A stretch of 64,000 nt of DNA, from assembly GCA_945830575.1 (NCBI GenBank), contig CALZZE010000004.1, forward strand, positions 1 to 64,000, written 5' to 3'. The stretch is from an uncultured Subdoligranulum sp. Its GTDB lineage: Bacteria > Bacillota > Clostridia > Oscillospirales > Ruminococcaceae. The notes under the pieces were generated by a model that ran no database searches, was not told where the DNA came from, and worked only from the letters and a program-made list of their open reading frames with translations. Below, one piece after another: positions 55,962-63,868 of this stretch. The translations under genes and the position numbers were made by a program. Each line of letters starts with the position of its first letter. Position 1 is the stretch's first letter.

Positions 55962-56924
55962 TTATTTCTGCACCAGATGGATGGCGAAGCCGGCGACCTC
56001 GTCAGCCAGATAGATGGCAATGTTCTTGCCGTTCTTGTTCACCATGGAATCCATGTCGAACTTCACGCCGCGCTGGCCCAGATGGTAAACGGCACGGTCA
56101 ACGCTGTTGCACTTGATGGCAATGTGGCCATGGGTGCCGCGGCCGGGCTTCTTCATGATCTCGAATTCCTTGTTGCCCACAAAGATGCTGGAGTTGCCGG
56201 GGGCAACGGCCTTGCTCAGCAGGCCGCCCAGCAGCTCGGCGGTCTTCATGGCCTCGGCGTCGTCGGCGCAGTTGATGCCGATGTGGCCCAGCTCCAGGCC
56301 CAGCATCACGTCAACGGCCTCCTTGCAGGCGGCGGTGATGTCCTCCCACGCGCCGGCCTTGATCTTGTCGCTCTTGCACATCCAGGTGCCGCCCACGGCA
56401 ATGATCTGGGGGTTGGCCAGGTAGGTGTTCACGTTCTTGGCGTTGACGCCGCCGGTGCACATCCACTTGGCGGTCTTGAGCGCGGCGCCGATGTTCTTCA
56501 GCATGTCCACGCCGCCGTTGGCCTCGGCGGGGAAGAACTTGATGGCCTCGCAGCCCTGGTTCATGGCCTGCTGCATCTCGCCGGCAGAGCAGGTGCCGGG
56601 CATCATCAGGCCGCCCTTGTCGATGACGTGCTGGGTGACGTTGGGGTCATAGCCCGGCGCGACAACAAAGGATGCGCCCGCCGCCATGGCACGGTCCGCC
56701 TGATCGTTGGTCAGCACGGTGCCGGCGCCCAGCAGCATGTCGGGCAGCTCTTCATGAATTTTGCGGATGCACTCCTCGGCGCAGGCGGTGCGGAAGGTCA
56801 CTTCCGCGGCGGGCAGGCCGCCGTCCATCAGGGCCTTGCACAGAGGGATGGCCTCGTCCACATCGTTGAAAGCGATGACGGGGATAATGCCGATCTCGTA
56901 CACGCGTTGCAGAACAGGATTCAT
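55962..56924 (-). CDS. eda: KDPG aldolase fused to a VOC/glyoxalase-like domain
   Basis: The product is 320 residues. Residues 1-210 are a class I KDPG/KHG aldolase: Glu41 in AAEVTFRT, LGAGTVLTNDQ, Schiff-base Lys129 in AIKFFPAE, and CTGGVNAKNV. It splits KDPG into pyruvate and glyceraldehyde 3-phosphate. Residues 211-320 (LGLELGHIGINCADDAEAM to NIAIYLADEVAGFAIHLVQK) look like one vicinal-oxygen-chelate half-barrel, a domain joined to Eda in some Firmicutes. Its task, perhaps binding a related sugar acid or metal, is unknown. First gene before kdgK. Confidence 0.9.
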   Translation of the reverse strand: MNPVLQRVYEIGIIPVIAFNDVDEAIPLCKALMDGGLPAAEVTFRTACAEECIRKIHEELPDMLLGAGTVLTNDQADRAMAAGASFVVAPGYDPNVTQHVIDKGGLMMPGTCSAGEMQQAMNQGCEAIKFFPAEANGGVDMLKNIGAALKTAKWMCTGGVNAKNVNTYLANPQIIAVGGTWMCKSDKIKAGAWEDITAACKEAVDVMLGLELGHIGINCADDAEAMKTAELLGGLLSKAVAPGNSSIFVGNKEFEIMKKPGRGTHGHIAIKCNSVDRAVYHLGQRGVKFDMDSMVNKNGKNIAIYLADEVAGFAIHLVQK

Positions 56925-56963
56925 AGCACATTCTCCTTTTTTTCGTTCGGTGCGGTCCCGTGA

Positions 56964-56982
56964 TGCGGAACCGCGTTCCGCA
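56964..56982. promoter_or_regulatory. Palindromic operator in the eda-kdgK leader
   Basis: TGCGGAAC and GTTCCGCA form a perfect 8-base inverted repeat around CGC. It covers about +7 to +25 of the eda transcript. Eleven bases (TGATGCGGAAC, 56961-56971) recur at 57135-57145 in the iclR promoter region. Confidence 0.7.
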
Positions 56983-56995
56983 CTTCGATATTCTT

Positions 56996-57024
56996 ATTAT
57001 ACATGTCAATTTCCCTGCCGTCAA
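56996..57024 (-). promoter_or_regulatory. Promoter of eda-kdgK
   Basis: Minus strand: TTGACG (57024-57019), 17-base spacer, TATAAT (57001-56996). The operator lies directly downstream. Confidence 0.78.
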
Positions 57025-57097
57025 TCGGGCAACTTTCACAGTGAAAACCGCACATTTTTTGTCTATTTTGACCCGGTTCCGTCATTCGGGATTCCCC

Positions 57098-57126
57098 TTG
57101 CAAAAAACCCCCGCAACTGGTATACT
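57098..57126 (+). promoter_or_regulatory. Promoter of the IclR-led operon
   Basis: TTGCAA (57098-57103), 17-base spacer, TATACT (57121-57126), about 97 bases before the iclR ATG. Confidence 0.7.
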
Positions 57127-57128
57127 AT

Positions 57129-57145
57129 GTTCCATGATGCGGAAC
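57129..57145. promoter_or_regulatory. Operator-like inverted repeat at the iclR promoter
   Basis: GTTCC, seven bases, GGAAC lies directly after the -10, where a bound repressor would block transcription. Its right half is shared with the eda operator, which suggests autoregulation by the IclR protein. Confidence 0.6.
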
Positions 57146-57222
57146 TTTTGGCGGAAAAATCTTCACAACGCCCCGCTGACGGAGAATATGAACTTTTTGT
57201 GAATTTTTGAGGTGAAACGGCC

Positions 57223-58002
57223 ATGACCGAGAAGAACGGCGTGCAGAGCGTGGAGCGCATTTTTGGCATCATCGAGGCGCTGGCGGCTCATCCCGGCGGG
57301 GCGGGCCTGCAGCAGCTTGCGGCGGACACCGGCCTTGCCAAAAGCACCGCCCACCGGCTGCTGGCAAGCCTTGTGGGGCTGGGCTACGCCATGCAGGACG
57401 CCGACAACGGACGCTACCGTCTGACCCTGAAAATGTTTGAATTGTCCAGCGGCATCGTCAACAGCATGGACATCATGAGCGTGGCAAAGCTGCATCTGGA
57501 ACGGCTGGCCCAGCGCACCGGCGAGGCGGTGCATCTGGTCATCCGGGACGGCAAGGACATCGTCTACCTTTATAAGACCGAGAGCGGCCCCATGCGGATG
57601 GCAAGCCGGGTGGGGCTGCGCAGCCCGCTGTACTGCACCGGCGTGGGCAAAGCGATTCTGGCGGGCCTGCCGGAGCAGGAGGTGGACGAGGTGTGGCGGC
57701 ACAGCACCCCCAAAAAGCTGACGGGGCGCACCATCACCGACCTGCCCACCTTAAAATTGCAGCTGGCGGAGGTGCGGGCCTGCGGCTACGCCATCGACGA
57801 TGAGGAAAATGAGCTGGGCATCCGCTGCGTGGCGGTGGCGATCCCCGGGCCGGGCGGCCGCCCGGAGGGGGCGTTTTCCATCAGCGGACTGGCCCCCTAT
57901 ATGAGCGACGAGCGCATTCGCCGGGTGGCCCGGCTGGCGCTGGAAACGCGGGACGATATTGTGCGGGACATGGGTCTGCCGGTGACGGGAGGAACGCGAT
58001 GA
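57223..58002 (+). CDS. IclR-family regulator, probably of ketodeoxygluconate use
   Basis: The product is 259 residues, behind GAGGTG. N-terminal winged helix (SVERIFGIIEALAAHPGG, then LQQLAADTGLAKSTAHRLLASL) and an IclR effector-binding domain (LHLERLAQRTGEAVHLVIRDG in part, and YCTGVGKAILAGLPEQE). It is divergent from eda-kdgK with matched palindromes in both promoters, so a KdgR-like role is likely. The same gene begins a run of envelope-type genes by ATGA overlap, which is unusual for a KdgR. Confidence 0.88.
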   Translation: MTEKNGVQSVERIFGIIEALAAHPGGAGLQQLAADTGLAKSTAHRLLASLVGLGYAMQDADNGRYRLTLKMFELSSGIVNSMDIMSVAKLHLERLAQRTGEAVHLVIRDGKDIVYLYKTESGPMRMASRVGLRSPLYCTGVGKAILAGLPEQEVDEVWRHSTPKKLTGRTITDLPTLKLQLAEVRACGYAIDDEENELGIRCVAVAIPGPGGRPEGAFSISGLAPYMSDERIRRVARLALETRDDIVRDMGLPVTGGTR

Positions 58003-58928
58003 ACCTGATTTTTGGAGCCTTCGCGGTGCTGGAGGGCTACCGGGAGGGGGAGCAGCCCAACCGGGGTGCGGGCAGTTATTATCGCTGCATCGTGGTTTCT
58101 CTTGCCAGCGCCAAACGGGAAAACCCGGACTGCACCGTGGCGCTGGTGACCAATGCCCCGGTGCCCGCCCCCTTTGACGGACAGCTTGCCGCCGCCGGGG
58201 TGCAGGTGTGGCGCTGCCCCTTTGAGGGCTGGAAATTCGGCGCGGACACCCCGTGGGCGCTGGCCTTCTACAAGCTGTGCGCCATGGACTGGGTGCTGCG
58301 GCAGCAGCCCTTTGACAACCTCTGCATGATGGATGTGGACACCTTCACCCAGCGCCCGCTCACCGATTTGTGGCGGGAGGCTGCCGAGGCGGTGCTGCTG
58401 TATCAGGTGCCCCACGCCGCGTCCCAGAGCATGACGGCGGCCATCAGCGCCAACTATGACAAACTGGAGCCGGACAGCGCCCCCCATGTGCTGACCCACT
58501 TCGGCGGCGAGCTGGTGGCGGGCAGCCGCCAGCGGCTGATGAATTTTATCGCGCTGTGCCGCAATATTTATGAGGAAATGCGCACCGCCGGCCTGACCCC
58601 GCAGGAGGGGGACGAGGCCATCTGGTGCGCGGCGGCCTACCGCAGCCTGCTGGCCGGACAGCCGGTGCGGGCGGCCAACGCCTACCTGTTCCGGTACTGG
58701 TTGGGCGGACGGTTCTACTACGTTTCCACCAACTACTGTCTGGACCCGGTATGCATCCTGCATCTGCCCGGCGCGGCCAAGGACCGGCAGTTGAAACTCA
58801 TCTACCGCTATTATACCCGCCATGGCGCGCTGCCAACCGCCGGAACCGTCCACAAATGGTGCGGATTCCCCAAACCCCGCCCGCCCATTCTGCGCACGCT
58901 GTGGGTGCGGCTGCTGGCGCGTTTGTGA
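57999..58928 (+). CDS. Putative glycosyltransferase-like protein with DxD motif
   Basis: The product is 309 residues; ATG overlaps the iclR stop by four bases. The opening MNLIFGAFAVLEGYREGEQP and RGAGSYYRCIVVSLASA, then Asp112-Val-Asp114 in LCMMDVDTFTQRPL, fit a GT-A fold in which DxD holds a metal and nucleotide sugar. GDEAIWCAAAYRSL could form the acceptor side. I cannot place it in a numbered family, and no signal or membrane helix is present. With the hydrolase and acyltransferase downstream it may modify a glycan or glycolipid. Confidence 0.6.
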   Translation: MNLIFGAFAVLEGYREGEQPNRGAGSYYRCIVVSLASAKRENPDCTVALVTNAPVPAPFDGQLAAAGVQVWRCPFEGWKFGADTPWALAFYKLCAMDWVLRQQPFDNLCMMDVDTFTQRPLTDLWREAAEAVLLYQVPHAASQSMTAAISANYDKLEPDSAPHVLTHFGGELVAGSRQRLMNFIALCRNIYEEMRTAGLTPQEGDEAIWCAAAYRSLLAGQPVRAANAYLFRYWLGGRFYYVSTNYCLDPVCILHLPGAAKDRQLKLIYRYYTRHGALPTAGTVHKWCGFPKPRPPILRTLWVRLLARL

Positions 58929-58943
58929 TGCAACGGAGGTACT

Positions 58944-59909
58944 ATGTCGGAACTCAATCAAAAGCTTGAAACCTTTCTCAAAAACCTGCTGCCCCCCAAA
59001 GGGGAGGACGAGGTGGATATCGGCCCCATGATGCGGGCCATCAAGGCGGTGCACAGCGTCACCGGCAGCGGCTCCACCCAGCCGGAGGATCTGGAACGCC
59101 AGCGCAATGCGCAGGAATTGTTCGCGAAACTGGTGACGCCCACCATCGCCATCAAGGCGGACCCCCTCACCATCGCGGGGCGCATCCCCGCCGAGTGGGT
59201 GGCGCTGGAGATGGGCCACGACCGCCGCCACGCCATCCTGTACTGCCACGGCGGCGGCTACACCTGCGGCCAGCTGGGTTACGCCCGCATCCTCGCCAGC
59301 AAGCTGGCGCTGCACACCGGCTGCGATGTGCTGTCCTTTGAGTACGCCCTCGCCCCCGAAAATCCCTATCCCGCCCAGCTCACCGACGCGCTGGCCGTGT
59401 GGGATTACCTGATGTATATGGGCTACGGCGCGCGGGACGTCATCGTGGCGGGGGATTCCGCCGGCGGCAATCTGGCGCTGGAGCTGTGCCTGAAGCTGAA
59501 GGAGCAGGGCCGCCGCCAGCCCCGGGCCATGCTGCTGTTCAGCCCCTGGACCGACATGACGATGAGCGGCGGCAGCTACACCGAGTGTCTGGAGCTGGAC
59601 CCCATGCTGACGCCGGAATACATCCAGTCGGTGCGGGAGGCCTTCGCCCCCGGCGGCGACTGGGCCGACCCGAAATTCAGCCCCCTGTTTGCCGACCTGC
59701 GGGGCCTGCCCCCCACGCTGGTGCAGGTGGGCACCCATGAAATTCTGCGCTCCGACAGCGAGAGTCTGGTGGAGGCTCTCAAAGGGCAGGGCGGCTTTGC
59801 CCGGCTGGAGGTGTACGAGGACTGCTGGCACGTGTTCCAGCAGATGCCCATTCCCCGGGCCACCCGGGCGCTGGAATCCGCCAGCCGGTTCGTGCAGAGA
59901 ATTCTGTGA
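58944..59909 (+). CDS. Alpha/beta hydrolase of the hormone-sensitive-lipase family
   Basis: The product is 321 residues. Oxyanion motif His102-Gly-Gly-Gly-Tyr, nucleophile Ser172 in GDSAGGNLAL, acid Asp271 in ILRSDSES, and His296 in DCWHVFQQMP make a full triad, so it should be an active esterase. Such enzymes cut short acyl esters in the cytoplasm. It lies between the glycosyltransferase-like gene and an acyltransferase-like gene. Substrate unknown. Confidence 0.88.
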   Translation: MSELNQKLETFLKNLLPPKGEDEVDIGPMMRAIKAVHSVTGSGSTQPEDLERQRNAQELFAKLVTPTIAIKADPLTIAGRIPAEWVALEMGHDRRHAILYCHGGGYTCGQLGYARILASKLALHTGCDVLSFEYALAPENPYPAQLTDALAVWDYLMYMGYGARDVIVAGDSAGGNLALELCLKLKEQGRRQPRAMLLFSPWTDMTMSGGSYTECLELDPMLTPEYIQSVREAFAPGGDWADPKFSPLFADLRGLPPTLVQVGTHEILRSDSESLVEALKGQGGFARLEVYEDCWHVFQQMPIPRATRALESASRFVQRIL

Positions 59910-59921
59910 GGAGGTGCTTGC

Positions 59922-61169
59922 ATGCCTGACACATGGTATAAGGTGGACAACGTGGCAAAGGTGTTTCTGGCCTCCGCCAGCGCCCGCGACCCGCGGGTGT
60001 TCCGCCTGTCCTGCACGCTGAACGAGGAGATCGACCCCGCCCTGCTCAACGAGGCGCTGCGCCAGACTGCCCGGGAATTCCCCCAGTTTCAGGTCACGCT
60101 GCACCGGGGCGTGTTCTGGCATTATCTGGAGTCCACCCATGAAATCCCCGAGGCCCGCCCCGAGGACAAGGCCCCCTGTGCGCCGCTCTACGTGCCCCGC
60201 CGCCGCAACCGACTGCTGTACCGGGTGACCTATTTCGGCAGCCGGGTCAATCTGGAAATGTTCCACGCCGTCACCGACGGCAACGGCGGGCTGGTGTATC
60301 TGAAAGCCATCGTGCAGCGGTATCTCATGCTGCGCTACCCCGACCGTCTGGGCGACCTGCCCGGACAGGACGGGGCCTCCGCCGCCGACCGGGAGCAGGA
60401 CAGCTACAAGAATTTCTACACCGGCGGACAGGCCAAGACCCCCAAGCCCATCAAGGCGTACCACATCCGGGGCGCGCTGCTGCCCTACGACCAGTTACAG
60501 TTTTTTGAGGCGCACCTGAGCGCCAAGCAGGTGCTGGCCCGGGCCAGAGCGCTGAACGTCACCCTCACCAGCTATCTGGGCGCGGCCATGATGATGGCGA
60601 TCTATGAGGAAATGCCCGCGCTGGCCCGCAAGGAGACCGTCACCATCAGCCTGCCGGTGAATCTGCGCAACTACTACCCCTCGGCCACGGCGCGGAACTT
60701 TTTCTCCTCGGTGTACGTGCGGTACACCTTCGCCGGGGACGAAAAGCTGGCCACGCTGGCCCCGCTGTTTGACGCCAAGCTGAAAGACCAGCTGCGGCCG
60801 GAAAACATCCGCCGCCAGATGGACGGCTACGAGACGCTGGAGCATGTGCCCGCCATCCGCCCGGTGCCGCTGCCCATCAAAAACTGGGCGGTGAACCTGT
60901 TCACCAAGCTGGAACAGCGGCAGGTCACGGCGGTGCTGTCCAATCTGGGACGCATCTCGCTGGCGGAGGAACTGAAGCCCTACGTGAAGGGTTTTGTGGG
61001 CTTCTCCAGCAGCAACCGCATGTTCACCACCGCCGGCTCCTATGGGGATGATCTGGTGCTGGGCACCGCCTCGGCCTACCGCAGCACCAACGTGTTGTGC
61101 CGGTTCTACCGTCTGCTCACCCAGGAGGGGCTGGACGTGACGCTCTACGCAACGGAGGTGGAAAAATGA
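59922..61169 (+). CDS. Condensation/alcohol-acetyltransferase-like acyltransferase
   Basis: The product is 415 residues, behind GAGGAGG. Two-lobed acyltransferase of the condensation/BAHD/CoA-dependent superfamily: MFHAVTDGNGG with His115 and Asp119 gives HxxxDG, the catalytic motif (the usual first His is replaced by Phe). LTSYLGAAMMMAIYEEM and ISLPVNLRNYYPSATARNFF (in part) match the second lobe. No carrier-protein gene is near, so the donor is probably acyl-CoA. Stop overlaps the next ATG. Confidence 0.75.
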   Translation: MPDTWYKVDNVAKVFLASASARDPRVFRLSCTLNEEIDPALLNEALRQTAREFPQFQVTLHRGVFWHYLESTHEIPEARPEDKAPCAPLYVPRRRNRLLYRVTYFGSRVNLEMFHAVTDGNGGLVYLKAIVQRYLMLRYPDRLGDLPGQDGASAADREQDSYKNFYTGGQAKTPKPIKAYHIRGALLPYDQLQFFEAHLSAKQVLARARALNVTLTSYLGAAMMMAIYEEMPALARKETVTISLPVNLRNYYPSATARNFFSSVYVRYTFAGDEKLATLAPLFDAKLKDQLRPENIRRQMDGYETLEHVPAIRPVPLPIKNWAVNLFTKLEQRQVTAVLSNLGRISLAEELKPYVKGFVGFSSSNRMFTTAGSYGDDLVLGTASAYRSTNVLCRFYRLLTQEGLDVTLYATEVEK

Positions 61170-61846
61170 AGCATTGTCCTCATTGCGGGATTCAGGTGGG
61201 CGGCAGCGGCGACTACTGCCCCCTGTGCCAGAACGCGCTGGTGGGGCAGGGCGAAGCGCCCCACTGGCCCGCGCCCAAGGGCGTCAGCCGCCGCAAGGTA
61301 CTGCTGTTCCAGCTCATCCTGTTTCTGGCGCTGGGCGCGGTGCTGGTGTGCTGCGTGCTGGACTTCGTCATGGCGGAGGCTCCCCATCGCCACTGGAGCA
61401 TCCCGGTGCTGGTCTACGTGCTGGCCGGGCTGGACCTGGTGCGGGTGCTGTTCCGCGGCCGCTACAACGGCCCCAGCCTGTCCTTCCGGGTGCTGATGGG
61501 GGTCATCCTGCTGGCCATCTATACCGACTGGTTCTTCCACCTGGGCGGCGTCAGCATCGACCTCATCATCCCGGCGCTGTGCGGCGCGTCCATGCTGCTC
61601 AACTTCCTGTTCGCCTTTGTCAACACCCGGTTCACCGCCAACGCGCTGGTGTACCTGCTGCTCAACATCACCATCGGCGTGCTGCCCTACGTGCTGCTGC
61701 TCTTCAATGTCAGCACCGGCCGGTTCGACCAGCGCAGCATCCCGTGGATCGTCTGCCTGCTCATCAGCCTCATCACTTTTCTGGGGCTGGTCATCTTCAA
61801 GGGCCGCACCCTCAAGGAGGAACTGTACAAGCGCTGGCATCTGTGA
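61166..61846 (+). CDS. Zinc-ribbon membrane protein (DUF6320-like)
   Basis: The product is 226 residues; ATG overlaps the previous stop by four bases. CPHCGIQVGGSGDYCPLC at residues 4-21 is a four-cysteine zinc ribbon, then six hydrophobic segments run to the C-terminus, ending KEELYKRWHL. I associate this plan with DUF6320 proteins, which often lie beside acyltransferases of the type just upstream. Exact role unknown; it could anchor or serve the acyl transfer at the membrane. Confidence 0.72.
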   Translation: MKHCPHCGIQVGGSGDYCPLCQNALVGQGEAPHWPAPKGVSRRKVLLFQLILFLALGAVLVCCVLDFVMAEAPHRHWSIPVLVYVLAGLDLVRVLFRGRYNGPSLSFRVLMGVILLAIYTDWFFHLGGVSIDLIIPALCGASMLLNFLFAFVNTRFTANALVYLLLNITIGVLPYVLLLFNVSTGRFDQRSIPWIVCLLISLITFLGLVIFKGRTLKEELYKRWHL

Positions 61847-61854
61847 CTGCCCTC

Positions 61855-61883
61855 TTGCGCCCCGGCACAAAATGGGGTATAGT
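61855..61883 (+). promoter_or_regulatory. Promoter of the amidotransferase gene
   Basis: TTGCGC (61855-61860), a 17-base spacer and TATAGT (61878-61883) lie 65 bases before the ATG. Confidence 0.65.
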
Positions 61884-61947
61884 AGTAGGGGACGGCGTCC
61901 CCGACGCCCCGCACAAAACGCCCCGCACAATAAAAGGAGAATGACCT

Positions 61948-63063
61948 ATGCGTTACTGCAAAAAATGCACCATGCCCGATACCCGCCCCGGCATCACCTT
62001 TGACGAGCAGGGCGTCTGCTCCGCCTGCCGCCACTTCGAGAGCCGCAAAAACGTGGACTGGGACGCCCGCTTTGCGGAATTTGAAAAATTCTGCGACAAG
62101 TACCGCGGCATGAACGGCCCCGGCGGTTACGACTGCGCGGTGGCGGTCTCCGGCGGCAAGGACAGCCATTTCCAGGTCTGGATGCTCAAGGAAGTCATGC
62201 ACATGAACCCCATCCTGTTCAGCGTGGAGGACAACTTCCCCATGACGCAGGCGGGCATCCACAACCTCAAGAATATCAGCGAGGAATTCGGCTGCACCAT
62301 CATCTCCTGCAAGCCCAACATCAAGGCGCAGAAGATCCTGATGCGCAAATTCTTCGAGAAGTACGGCAAGCCCACCTGGTATGTGGACCGGCTCATCTAC
62401 ACCTTCCCGCTGCACATGGCCGCCAAGTTCAACACCCCCATGCTGTGCTACGGTGAGAACGTCAGCTTTGAGTACGGCGGCAACGCCGACAAGGAGACCT
62501 ACTCCGCCATGGATCAGATCGAAAACGGCGTGGCGGTGGGATTCCCCATGGAGGAGCTGGTGGGCGACGGCGTGACGGAAAACGACCTGTCGCTGACGCT
62601 GGCCCCCACCGCCGAGGAGCGCGCCCGGCTGGATCCCTTCTATATGAGCTACTTTGTGCCGTGGAACAGCTACAAAAACTACCAGATCGCCAAACAGCAC
62701 GGCTTCCACGATCTGACCCACGAGTGGGACCGCACCCACCACGCCGAGAACTTCGACCAGATCGATTCCCGGGCGTATCTGGTGCATTCCTGGCTGAAAT
62801 ATCCCAAGTTCGGCCACGCCGCCGCCACCGACTACACCGCCCGCTATATCCGCTACGGCATGATGACCCGCGAGGAGGCTATCCCCGTCATCAAGGAGCG
62901 GGATGGCAGGCTGGACCCGCTGTGCGTGCGGGATTTCTGCAACTTCTGCGGCTACACCGAGACGGAATTCTGGGCTATCATGGACAAGTTCTACAACCGC
63001 GACCTGTTTGAGAAAAACGATTACGGCGAGTGGGTGCTGAAACATCCGATCTGGGAGGAGTAA
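61948..63063 (+). CDS. N-acetyl-sugar amidotransferase (WbpG/PseA-like)
   Basis: The product is 371 residues, behind AAAGGAGA. CKKC and CSAC at the N-terminus make a metal site; PP-loop VAVSGGKDSHFQ; LCYGENVSFEYGG; and a terminal CNFCGY. These fit the N-acetyl sugar amidotransferase family, which turns a sugar acetamido group into an acetamidino group using ammonia from a HisH-like partner. No HisH/HisF-like partner is visible here. It may decorate the surface glycan made elsewhere. Confidence 0.85.
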   Translation: MRYCKKCTMPDTRPGITFDEQGVCSACRHFESRKNVDWDARFAEFEKFCDKYRGMNGPGGYDCAVAVSGGKDSHFQVWMLKEVMHMNPILFSVEDNFPMTQAGIHNLKNISEEFGCTIISCKPNIKAQKILMRKFFEKYGKPTWYVDRLIYTFPLHMAAKFNTPMLCYGENVSFEYGGNADKETYSAMDQIENGVAVGFPMEELVGDGVTENDLSLTLAPTAEERARLDPFYMSYFVPWNSYKNYQIAKQHGFHDLTHEWDRTHHAENFDQIDSRAYLVHSWLKYPKFGHAAATDYTARYIRYGMMTREEAIPVIKERDGRLDPLCVRDFCNFCGYTETEFWAIMDKFYNRDLFEKNDYGEWVLKHPIWEE

Positions 63064-63065
63064 TT

Positions 63066-63371
63066 ATGGTTCGTCATGTGATTTTGTGGAAACTGAAAGA
63101 GGAATTGCAGGGGGCCGACAAGGAGGCCGTCAAGGCGGGCATCAAGGAGGGGCTGGAAGGGCTGGCCGGGAAAATCCCCGGGATGGTGTCCGTGAAGGTG
63201 TACACCGACGCGCTGCCCAGCAGCAGCGGCGCAGACCTGATGCTGGACACCGCCTTTGAGAGCGCCGAGGCGCTGAAGGGCTACGCCGTCCATCCCGCCC
63301 ACGTGGCGGTGGCCGACAGCAGGGTACGGCCCTACACCCAGGTGCGCACCTGTCTGGATTTCAACGAATAA
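63066..63371 (+). CDS. Dabb-family (stress-responsive A/B barrel) protein
   Basis: The product is 101 residues, behind GGAGGAG, directly after the amidotransferase. VRHVILWKLKEEL, IPGMVSVKVYTDAL and LKGYAVHPAHVAVAD are the Dabb fold's core pieces, with His near position 4 and the late HPAH. Dabb proteins are small dimers of varied function; no more can be said. Confidence 0.85.
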   Translation: MVRHVILWKLKEELQGADKEAVKAGIKEGLEGLAGKIPGMVSVKVYTDALPSSSGADLMLDTAFESAEALKGYAVHPAHVAVADSRVRPYTQVRTCLDFNE

Positions 63372-63385
63372 CCGATAAAAACGAA

Positions 63386-63415
63386 CCGCCCCCGGCACAG
63401 ATGCGCCGGGGGCGG
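63386..63415. terminator. Bidirectional hairpin after the Dabb gene
   Basis: Eleven-base stem CCGCCCCCGGC / GCCGGGGGCGG with an 8-base loop between converging genes. Confidence 0.7.
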
Positions 63416-63430
63416 AATGGTTTGCATCCA

Positions 63431-63841
63431 TCAGTATTTCATGATGTCTTTGACGGTGCCGGACATGCTGTACAGCTTGGCGGACAGGTGGTCCAGATAC
63501 ACGATGCCCAGCTTGTGGCCGGTCTCCTCGTTGTACAGGTCGGCCAGCTGGGGCATGACCTGAAACGCGGCGGCCTGTGCGGCGGGGGTGTTGTCAAAGT
63601 TGGCGGTGCCCTGCACGCGCAGCCACTCGCCCCGGTCATTGGCGGCGCAGATCTCCAGATTGGTGTTGTCCAGAAGCTGCTTGTAGGCGGCCTTGTGCTT
63701 GCCGATGCCAAGGCACAGGTGGCCGTTGTACCACATGGCAAAGCCGATGGGCCGCACCCGCGGCAGATACCCGTCCACCGTGGCGAGATAGAACGTGGGG
63801 TTTTCTTTCAGAAAATTCATAATTTCCTCATGGGGTTCCAT
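63431..63841 (-). CDS. Pyridoxamine 5'-phosphate oxidase-fold (FMN-binding) protein
   Basis: The product is 136 residues; ATG 63841 stands 8 bases after GGGAGG, preferred over an in-frame TTG two codons earlier. NFLKENPTFYLATVDGYLPRVRPIGFAMW and ICAANDRGEWLRVQGTA, both given in part, match split-barrel flavin-binding proteins of the small PPOX type. They reduce or bind flavin/F420-like cofactors. Substrate unknown. Confidence 0.85.
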   Translation of the reverse strand: MEPHEEIMNFLKENPTFYLATVDGYLPRVRPIGFAMWYNGHLCLGIGKHKAAYKQLLDNTNLEICAANDRGEWLRVQGTANFDNTPAAQAAAFQVMPQLADLYNEETGHKLGIVYLDHLSAKLYSMSGTVKDIMKY

Positions 63842-63868
63842 TGGCAATACCTCCCTATCAAAATTGCG

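Noticed and set aside
56996..57011. TTGACA next to TATAAT on the minus strand (57011-56996) as a promoter pair
   Set aside because: Only two bases separate them. The TTGACG one helix-turn further upstream gives the proper 17-base spacing.
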